A stretch of 36,863 nt of DNA from assembly GCA_902770725.1 (NCBI GenBank), contig CACXUA010000005.1, forward strand, positions 1-36,863, read 5' to 3'. Positions 31,050-36,863 of this stretch are shown piece after piece. The translations under genes and the position numbers were made by a program. The first letter of the stretch is position 1; every line of letters begins with the position of its first letter. Origin of the DNA: an uncultured Bacteroidales bacterium. GTDB taxonomy: Bacteria; Bacteroidota; Bacteroidia; Bacteroidales; Bacteroidaceae. The notes under the pieces are model-generated. The model saw only the letters and a list, made by a program, of their open reading frames with translations, made no database searches and was not told where the DNA came from.

Positions 31050-31816
31050 GATGGCAGGAATTCTGTATGGATTGTTTGAGTCGATTCATTAATGAGGGCT
31101 GGCAAGATGCCTTCCCTGTTTCCGTTGGCAATAATGACGCGGATGCCTGCTTGGGCTACCAAAAGGGCTGTGTTGAACTTCGATGTCATGCCACCTCTGC
31201 CGGCTTTGCTCTTAGCGGGAAGAATGTAGCGACTCACATCATCACCCAGCCTTACCTGACGAATCACTTCGCTTCCAGACTCTTGGGGATTGCCGTTGTA
31301 CAGACCATCCACTCCTGTGAGCAGGATAAGCATTTCGGCTTCAACCATCTTGGCAATGAGGCCAGACAGCTCGTCGTTGTCCGTGAACATCAGTTCCTCG
31401 ATGCTGACGGTATCATTCTCGTTGACGATAGGCAGGACGCCATTCTCGAGCATCACTTCCATGCAGGCACGTTGGTTCTGATAACTGCGTTCGCTTTGGA
31501 AGTTCTCTTTTGTCGTGAGCACTTGTCCCACGTGTATGTTGTATTCGCGAAACAGGTCGTAGTAGAGGTTGATGAGCTTCACCTGTCCCATAGCCGAGAA
31601 GAGTTGACGTTGTTCGACTGAGTCGAGCGAATGGTCAACCTGCAGTTCTCCCCTTCCACACGCAACTGCACCACTTGTGACGAGCACCACATCATAGTTC
31701 TGCTCCCGCAACCAAGCAATCTGATCGACAAGCGCAGAGACTCGCGTGACGTCGAGCTTGCCCCTGTCTGTCGTGAGGACATTGCTGCCCACCTTCACTA
31801 CGATTCTTTTCTTCAT
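31046..31816 (-). CDS. proB: Glutamate 5-kinase (no PUA domain)
   Basis: I start at ATG 31816, inside an ATGA overlap with the proC stop, giving 256 residues. ProB phosphorylates glutamate in the first step of proline synthesis. The amino-acid-kinase motifs are VVKVGSNVLT at the N-terminus, 'VTSGAVACGRGEL', 'PIVNENDTVSIEEL' and 'GRGGMTSK'. The C-terminal PUA domain found in E. coli ProB (367 residues) is absent, as in many short ProB proteins, which may change feedback by proline. Confidence 0.95.
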   Translation of the reverse strand: MKKRIVVKVGSNVLTTDRGKLDVTRVSALVDQIAWLREQNYDVVLVTSGAVACGRGELQVDHSLDSVEQRQLFSAMGQVKLINLYYDLFREYNIHVGQVLTTKENFQSERSYQNQRACMEVMLENGVLPIVNENDTVSIEELMFTDNDELSGLIAKMVEAEMLILLTGVDGLYNGNPQESGSEVIRQVRLGDDVSRYILPAKSKAGRGGMTSKFNTALLVAQAGIRVIIANGNREGILPALINESTQTIHTEFLPS

Positions 31817-32544
31817 TGCAGTCCCACTTTGAGACAACGTATTACTGCCGAGTTGAAAGCAGCATGATCCAGTTCGTTTAACCCTTTTATTGTGATGCCG
31901 CCAGGTGTCGTCACCCTGTCGATGGCTGCTTCCGGATGCAGACCTGTCTCGCGAAGGAGGGTGACTGCGCCTTGCATCGTCTGCATGGCAATCTGCTTTG
32001 CCTCATCGGGATAGAAGCCCATCTCGACGCCTCCTTCTGTCATGGCACGGAGGAAACGCATGACGTAGGCGATGCCACAGCCAGCCATCATCATGCCGGC
32101 ACCCATCAGTCGTTGGGGAACGACCTTGCATTGCCCTACCCTTTCGAAGAGTTTGGCGGCCTTTTCTGCCTGCTCAGCCTCCTCGACGAAGGTCATGCTT
32201 TCGCCAAACTCGGCAGCAATGTTGGGCATGACATACACATCGATGCGTTCATCGCGAATGCCTGCTGCGACTGAGATGACGAGTTTGTCCTTCAGTTCCG
32301 GCGTTATTTCAGAGATGACTTGCTGCACGAGCCAAGGCTTTACAGCAAGCACAACGACATCAGCACCCTCGACTGCTTTCCTGTTATCGAGTGTTACGTT
32401 GATGCCAGGGCAAGCCTCAACAAGACGATCAAGCGTCTGTTGTGTATGAGCAGAGGCAGTTATGTCGGCTGCCATGCCTGCCTTCGTAAACCCTTTCACC
32501 AGGGCTCCACCCATATTTCCGGCACCTATGATTGCTATCTTCAT
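31813..32544 (-). CDS. proC: Pyrroline-5-carboxylate reductase
   Basis: This 243-residue enzyme makes proline from pyrroline-5-carboxylate with NAD(P)H. The Rossmann motif IAIIGAGNMGGALVKGF is at the N-terminus and 'VVVLAVKPWLVQQVI' follows. The dimerisation-domain signature 'LMGAGMMMAGCGIAYV' and 'RVTTPGGITIKGL' are C-terminal. It is a little shorter than E. coli ProC (269). Four-base overlaps tie it to argD upstream and proB downstream, making arginine and proline synthesis one transcription unit. Confidence 0.95.
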   Translation of the reverse strand: MKIAIIGAGNMGGALVKGFTKAGMAADITASAHTQQTLDRLVEACPGINVTLDNRKAVEGADVVVLAVKPWLVQQVISEITPELKDKLVISVAAGIRDERIDVYVMPNIAAEFGESMTFVEEAEQAEKAAKLFERVGQCKVVPQRLMGAGMMMAGCGIAYVMRFLRAMTEGGVEMGFYPDEAKQIAMQTMQGAVTLLRETGLHPEAAIDRVTTPGGITIKGLNELDHAAFNSAVIRCLKVGLQ

Positions 32545-33677
32545 AATAATGTAAGTACGATTTTAAGTCGTTCAACGAAACTGTCTGCCTCGGCTTTTGT
32601 GAGGCAAAGAGGTGGCAGGAGACGAAGCACGTTAGTGCCTGAGCAACCCGTAAAGCAATGTTGTTCGCTGACGAGACGTTGCCTGGGCTCTTTGTAAGGA
32701 ATGTCCAATTCGATTCCTATCATGAGACCTCGACCGCGAACCTCATCGACATGAGGCAAATTGGCGTTTCGAATGGCCTGCATCAGGTAGTCTCCCACCT
32801 CGGCGGCATTCTCCACAAGTCGTTCCTTCTCTATGATATCGAGGACTGCAAGCGCGCCAGCACAAGCGAGATGGTTACCTCCGAAGGTCGTCCCAAGCTG
32901 TCCATAAACAGGTTTAAACTTGGGGCTGATGAGAACAGCACTCATCGGGAAGCCGTTGCAAATGCCTTTTGCCACCGTGATAATATCGGGACGGACGCCA
33001 AGATGCTGATGCGCGAAGAACTTTCCGCTACGCCCATAGCCGCATTGTATCTCGTCACAGATGAGGACAGTGCCTGTCTCTTCACAAAGTTTCTGCAGTT
33101 CCTGAAGGAAACTTGCCTCGACCATTCGTATGCCTCCAACGCCCTGAATGCACTCCAAGATGCAGGCACAAACGTCGCCTTTCTGCAGTTCGGTTTTCCA
33201 TGCAGCGAGGTCATTCAGAGGAAGATACGTGACGTGTCCGTTCGCATTGATAGGTGCGATAATCTTCGGATTAGCGGTTGCTTCGACGGCAAGCGAGGTG
33301 CGTCCGTGGAAAGCCTTCTCCAAAGAGAGAATTCGCGTACGTCCATTATAGAAAGATGACAATTTGAGGGCATTCTCGTTGGCTTCCGCGCCACTATTGA
33401 CGAGGAAGAGACTATAGTCTTCATAACCGCTGACTTTTCCCAGACGATGCGCCAACTCCTTTTGCAAAGGGTTTTGCACAGAATTACTGTAAAAGCCGAG
33501 TTTGCCAAGTTGATTGGTCAAAGCCTCTACATAATGCGGGTGACTATGCCCAACACTAATGACAGCATGGCCGCCATAAAGGTCCAAATATTCCTGTCCT
33601 TCTGTGTCCCAAACCTTGCAACCCTTGCCTCGAGCAATGGTTACATTCATGAGAGGATATACATCAAAAAGTTCCAT
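32541..33677 (-). CDS. argD: Acetyl/succinylornithine aminotransferase
   Basis: This 378-residue PLP enzyme turns an N-acyl-glutamate semialdehyde into N-acylornithine using glutamate. Class III aminotransferase marks are 'YLDLYGGHAVISVGHSHP', 'LFLVNSGAEANENALKL', 'LICDEIQCGYGRSGKFFAH' and the PLP lysine in 'ITVAKGICNGFPMSA'. It directly follows argC, with no base between the argC stop and this start, and overlaps proC by 4 bp. In the Bacteroides-type pathway the acyl group is probably succinyl. Confidence 0.95.
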   Translation of the reverse strand: MELFDVYPLMNVTIARGKGCKVWDTEGQEYLDLYGGHAVISVGHSHPHYVEALTNQLGKLGFYSNSVQNPLQKELAHRLGKVSGYEDYSLFLVNSGAEANENALKLSSFYNGRTRILSLEKAFHGRTSLAVEATANPKIIAPINANGHVTYLPLNDLAAWKTELQKGDVCACILECIQGVGGIRMVEASFLQELQKLCEETGTVLICDEIQCGYGRSGKFFAHQHLGVRPDIITVAKGICNGFPMSAVLISPKFKPVYGQLGTTFGGNHLACAGALAVLDIIEKERLVENAAEVGDYLMQAIRNANLPHVDEVRGRGLMIGIELDIPYKEPRQRLVSEQHCFTGCSGTNVLRLLPPLCLTKAEADSFVERLKIVLTLL

Positions 33678-34643
33678 TTAGAATGCACTTGCTTTAAGGT
33701 TCAGTCCCATCCGTTCGTCGAGACCAAACATAAGGTTCATATTCTGTACGGCCTGCCCGACTGCTCCCTTCAGGAGGTTGTCTATGCAGGAAATCATGAG
33801 CAGCTGGTCCTGGTATTTCTCCACGTAAACCACTGCTTTATTGGTGTTTACGACTTGCTTCATATCAGGGCTCTTCCTGACGAAATGCGTGAAGGCAGCA
33901 TCCTTGTAATAGTCCTCATAGACCTGTTGAACCGCTTCGAGAGGGAGGTCACACTTGGCATAAGCGGTCACGAAGATGCCTCTTGTGAAGCATCCTCGCT
34001 GAGGAATGAAGAGGACACGACCTTCGTAGCCAGGACAAAGTTCCTGCACCGTCTGGTTGATTTCCAGCAGATGTTGGTGCGTGAAGGTCTTATAGACGGA
34101 AATATTGTCGTTTCGCCATGAGAAATGAGTCGTTGCTCCAGGCTTCTGACCTGCGCCCGTACTGCCTGTAATGCCGTTCACATGGATGTCACCACTAATG
34201 ATGCCAGCCTTCAAAGCGGGCAGCATAGCGAGTTGGATGCAAGTGGCAAAGCAGCCAGGATTCGCGAGATGTTGGCAGCCTTTTATCGTCGAGCGATGCG
34301 TTTCGGGCAATCCATAGACGAAATCATGCTCGCCTGCGATACGGAAATCCTGCGCCAAGTCGATAATCCTGACGTTCGAAGGAATCTCGTGCTCCTTAAG
34401 GAACTGCTCGCTCTTGCCGTGTCCGAAGCAGAAGAAGACGACGTCCACCTCGTCGAAAGGCATTTCGCTGGTGAAGCAGAGGTCAGTCTCGCCAATCAAT
34501 CCTTCGTGGACTTCGCTGACGGGATTGCCAGCGTTCGACTCGCTATTGGCAAAGACTATCTTCGCTTCAGGGTGCCCCAATAGCACTCTTATCAGTTCGC
34601 CGCCAGTATAGCCTGCAGCTCCTAAAATCCCTATTCTAACCAT
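33678..34643 (-). CDS. argC: N-acetyl/succinyl-gamma-glutamyl-phosphate reductase
   Basis: This 321-residue enzyme reduces N-acylglutamyl phosphate with NADPH. The N-terminal Rossmann motif IGILGAAGYTGGELIRVLLGHPEA, 'DLAQDFR', and the catalytic Cys in ANPGCFATCIQL are clear, with 'HVNGITGSTGAGQKP' and 'HQHLLEINQ' after. Between it and argG lies a 146-bp gap with a repeat array and no visible promoter. Confidence 0.95.
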   Translation of the reverse strand: MVRIGILGAAGYTGGELIRVLLGHPEAKIVFANSESNAGNPVSEVHEGLIGETDLCFTSEMPFDEVDVVFFCFGHGKSEQFLKEHEIPSNVRIIDLAQDFRIAGEHDFVYGLPETHRSTIKGCQHLANPGCFATCIQLAMLPALKAGIISGDIHVNGITGSTGAGQKPGATTHFSWRNDNISVYKTFTHQHLLEINQTVQELCPGYEGRVLFIPQRGCFTRGIFVTAYAKCDLPLEAVQQVYEDYYKDAAFTHFVRKSPDMKQVVNTNKAVVYVEKYQDQLLMISCIDNLLKGAVGQAVQNMNLMFGLDERMGLNLKASAF

Positions 34644-34673
34644 ATTTTTATCTTTTCTTTAGGTGCGTCTGAA

Positions 34674-34779
34674 AACTTAACACGTGAAGTTGCCCAACTT
34701 AACACGTTAACTTTGCAAACTTAACACGTTAAAATTGCGATTTAACCACGCCATGTTTTTCGACTTAACCTTTCGAGGA
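34674..34779. repeat. 22-bp-period dyad array, locus 6
   Basis: Five units begin at 34674, 34696, 34718, 34740 and 34762. Left arms are AACTTAAC three times, a degenerate ATTTAACC with ACG in register at 34740, and GACTTAAC. The first unit is AACTTAAC-AC-GTGAAGTT. Between the second and third units TTTGCAAA (34712-34719) forms the offset dyad. The array lies inside the arginine operon between argG and argC. Confidence 0.85.
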
Positions 34780-34789
34780 ACGAATCCTC

Positions 34790-35992
34790 TTATTTCCTTT
34801 CGTCTGGATGAGCCAGATAATACGCACGAAGCGCAGTGGAAGTCACCTTGATGAAGCCCTTTGCATCCTCGCTCGTCCAAGCCTTTGCCGTCTCGCCATA
34901 CTCGCCAAGTTTGTTCTTGACCAAGTCGTTGGGACTGTCCACACCAACCGTCTGGAAGCAGAGCGGACGGAGTTCGAGGGTCACTTCGCCAGTCACATTT
35001 CTCTGACTGCTCAGAAGCATGGCCTCGATATCCGGCATAACCGGCTCCAGATACTGGCTCTCGTGCAGGAACATACCGTACCAGTTCGCCACTTGTTCCT
35101 TCCAATATTGCTGCCACTTCGACAGCGTGAACTTCTCCAAATAACGATGAGCACCAATGATGAGCATGGGAGCAGCAGCCTCGAAGCCAACCCTTCCCTT
35201 AATGCCGATGATGGTATCGCCCACATGACAATCGCGACCGATGCCGTAACGGGCACCTATCTTCTCGACTTTCTGAATGGCCTTGATCTTATCCGAAAAG
35301 TGTTCTCCGTTCACGGAACATATCTCACCCTTCTCGAAGCCAATCTTAAGCAGTTCAGGACCCTCTTCTGTAGGATGCTTCAGGTAGGCACTTTCTGGCA
35401 ATCCCTGCTTTGAATCTAGGATTTCACCCCCGCAAATGCTGGTTCCCCAAAGGCCTACGTTGTAGCTGTACTTCAGCTTCGTGAAGTCGGCAAAGTAGCC
35501 GTTTTTGTTGAGATAGTCAACCTCTTCCTGTCGCGAAAGGTTCCCATCGCGTGTCAGAGTAATGATTTCCACGCCAGGACACATCACCAGGAAAGTCATA
35601 TCGAAGCGGATCTGGTCGTTTCCAGCCCCAGTTGAACCGTGAGCAATCGCAGTCGCGCCAATCTCCTTAGCATATCTCGCAATTGCCAAAGCCTGGAAGA
35701 TACGCTCGCTACTTACTGATATGGGATAGCAGTTATTACGCAAAACGTTGCCAAACACCATGTACTTCAAGGACTTCTCATAGTACTCCTGAGTCACATC
35801 GAGCGTGACATATTCCTTTGCACCCAGCTTGTAGGCGTTCTCTTCGTTAGCCTTGAGTTGCTCAGGGCTGAAGCCTCCCGTATTGGCACAAGCGGCATAG
35901 ACCTCGTAACCCTTTTCCTTAGCCAGATACATCACTGTGTAACTGGTATCCAAACCGCCACTAAAGGCGACAACTACTTTCTTCTTTTCCAT
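34790..35992 (-). CDS. argG: Argininosuccinate synthase
   Basis: This 400-residue enzyme joins citrulline and aspartate with ATP. The pyrophosphatase loop AFSGGLDTSYTV at the N-terminus, 'HGSTGAGNDQIRFD' and 'YGIGRDCHVGDTIIGIKGR' are conserved. It follows the GNAT gene by 19 bp. The next gene, argC, is 146 bp away across a repeat array, and the rest of the pathway is tightly packed beyond it. Confidence 0.96.
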   Translation of the reverse strand: MEKKKVVVAFSGGLDTSYTVMYLAKEKGYEVYAACANTGGFSPEQLKANEENAYKLGAKEYVTLDVTQEYYEKSLKYMVFGNVLRNNCYPISVSSERIFQALAIARYAKEIGATAIAHGSTGAGNDQIRFDMTFLVMCPGVEIITLTRDGNLSRQEEVDYLNKNGYFADFTKLKYSYNVGLWGTSICGGEILDSKQGLPESAYLKHPTEEGPELLKIGFEKGEICSVNGEHFSDKIKAIQKVEKIGARYGIGRDCHVGDTIIGIKGRVGFEAAAPMLIIGAHRYLEKFTLSKWQQYWKEQVANWYGMFLHESQYLEPVMPDIEAMLLSSQRNVTGEVTLELRPLCFQTVGVDSPNDLVKNKLGEYGETAKAWTSEDAKGFIKVTSTALRAYYLAHPDERK

Positions 35993-36011
35993 ATATTTAT
36001 TGTGTCGTTTC

Positions 36012-36632
36012 TTATTCTATTCCACGTAAAACCAGCGTCCTCATCACGTCTTTAATGACCTCGAGGGAAGTCGGTTCGCCTTTATGTTTATCGGGATCCC
36101 AAAGCATACCCGTGCAAACACAGAACTTGCGGTTCTTTGCTTCGAGGATATCATGATTGATGCAGCCCTGACATCCGTGCCAGAAAGCATCATCATCCGT
36201 AAGTTGGTTGAAGCTGACGGGCACATAACCAAGCGCAGTATTCATCTTCATCACAGCATCGCCACTCGTCAAGCTGAATATCTTGGCATTAGGCCAACGC
36301 AGACGAGCCAGCGTAAACGTGTAATCCTTAATGCGCTTTGCAACACCCAAGCCCTGATAATCGGGATGAACAATCAAGCCTGAAGTGGTGACATAATGCT
36401 TGTTGCCCCACGTTTCGATGTAGCTGAAGCCCACGAACCTATCGCCATCCAAAGCCAGAACGGCTTTGCCTTCCTTCATCTTCGTAGCCACATAGTCGTG
36501 AGTTCGCTCGGCAATACCAGTTCCACGCTTGCGCGCAGCCTCACGAATGGTTTCTATAATTGTATCGACATACTTTTCGTGTTCGGCATCGGCCACCAAT
36601 ACTTTTATATTTTCGCTCTTAATATCTTTCAT
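36012..36632 (-). CDS. GNAT acyltransferase of the arginine operon, with Cys cluster
   Basis: This 206-residue protein has the GNAT acyl-CoA loop VHPDYQGLGVAKRIKDY (88-104) and the preceding beta-strand 'TTSGLIV'. The C-terminal part carries C154-x2-C157-x13-C171-x-C173 with H152 and H160 nearby, which suggests a bound metal. It lies between argR and argG, 35 and 19 bp away. No ArgA or ArgJ has been found in the window, so it is a candidate for the N-acylglutamate synthase step. That role is inference from place and fold only. Confidence 0.82.
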   Translation of the reverse strand: MKDIKSENIKVLVADAEHEKYVDTIIETIREAARKRGTGIAERTHDYVATKMKEGKAVLALDGDRFVGFSYIETWGNKHYVTTSGLIVHPDYQGLGVAKRIKDYTFTLARLRWPNAKIFSLTSGDAVMKMNTALGYVPVSFNQLTDDDAFWHGCQGCINHDILEAKNRKFCVCTGMLWDPDKHKGEPTSLEVIKDVMRTLVLRGIE

Positions 36633-36667
36633 GTTATGAATGGTTCACAAACCTCTAACCCCTAATA

Positions 36668-36863
36668 TCAACTTAGTTTCGGGAACATATCACAAATGAG
36701 ATTCCCTGCTACCTCTCTGTCTGCATCTTCCGAAAGCACCACGATAACAGTATCATCTCCTGCTACGGTACCAAGGAAGAATGGACTCTTGATGTTATCC
36801 ACATCGTAAGCAACCATGCTGGCATGACCAGGTGGGGTATGTACAACCATCAAATTGCCAGAG
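36668..36863 (-). CDS. argR: Arginine repressor C-terminal domain (partial)
   Basis: The reading frame is open to the window edge and ends at 36668; 64 residues are visible. They match the ArgR oligomerisation and arginine-binding domain: 'LMVVHTPPGHASMVAYDVDN', then FFLGTVAGDDTVIVV with the conserved Asp pair that holds arginine. The N-terminal winged helix lies outside the window. It heads the operon, so arginine-dependent control of the whole unit is expected. Confidence 0.85.
   Translation of the reverse strand, partial: SGNLMVVHTPPGHASMVAYDVDNIKSPFFLGTVAGDDTVIVVLSEDADREVAGNLICDMFPKLS

Overview
The window looks like a chromosomal segment of a Bacteroidota species, order Bacteroidales, most likely Prevotellaceae (Prevotella sensu lato). 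Four things support this: -7 boxes of the form TAnnTTTG before many genes and almost no Shine-Dalgarno sequences; an N-succinylornithine-type carbamoyltransferase (ArgF') in the arginine operon; a fused single-chain PurL; and the gene order rlmN-DUF4837-pdxA-like-sigma54 activator-lptE-TPR-secG. I assigned family from recalled gene order and protein style, not from a search. No rRNA, tRNA, CRISPR array, insertion sequence or prophage was seen.

Layout. 1-836: the 3' end of trpF and all of trpA (tryptophan pathway). 1323-6182 (minus): purL with a pair of short chromate-transporter-family genes downstream. 6390-7399 (minus): a membrane-anchored LuxR-type HTH protein and a small membrane protein. 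7481-9976 (minus): a 29-residue basic ribosomal-type protein, RNase G and a secreted endonuclease/exonuclease/phosphatase-fold protein, divergent from mutY (10136-11206). 11212-17522 (minus): a DUF5362-type membrane protein, a secreted GH106-type glycosidase, 5-formyl-THF cyclo-ligase and a secreted GH109-type Gfo/Idh/MocA protein. 17683-24507 (plus): rlmN, a DUF4837 lipoprotein, a PdxA-like protein lacking its metal ligands, a sigma-54 activator, lptE, a TPR-like protein, secG and a BadF/BcrA-type kinase. 24566-25399: a candidate small RNA and cutC. 25647-26577 (minus): a nitroreductase and a small secreted protein. 26660-36863 (minus): one long arginine/proline unit, argR'-GNAT-argG-argC-argD-proC-proB-proA-xre/cupin-acyl-CoA ligase-argF', with most genes touching or overlapping by 4 bp.

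The most striking signal is not a gene. Six non-coding gaps (about 1128, 6300, 15154, 19811, 25447 and 34674) each carry an array with a strict 22-bp period. Each unit is an 18-bp dyad (8-nt arm, 2-nt centre, 8-nt arm) plus a 4-nt linker that is often itself palindromic (TGCA or AATT). There are two sequence classes, AACTTAAC-AC-GTTAAGTT-like and AAATATTC-AT-GAATATTT-like. At two loci both classes are present in the same register and in the same order. I know of no named element matching this, and it is my main candidate for an undescribed system.

Other points worth attention: Ser at the position (90) that sets substrate choice in the B. fragilis succinylornithine carbamoyltransferase; a PdxA homologue with a single histidine, embedded in an envelope-biogenesis operon; an intergenic unit of about 90 nt with its own promoter and strong terminator; a GNAT with a Cys cluster in the arginine operon, a candidate for the acylglutamate synthase step; and a short DNA repeat translated in frame inside MutY.
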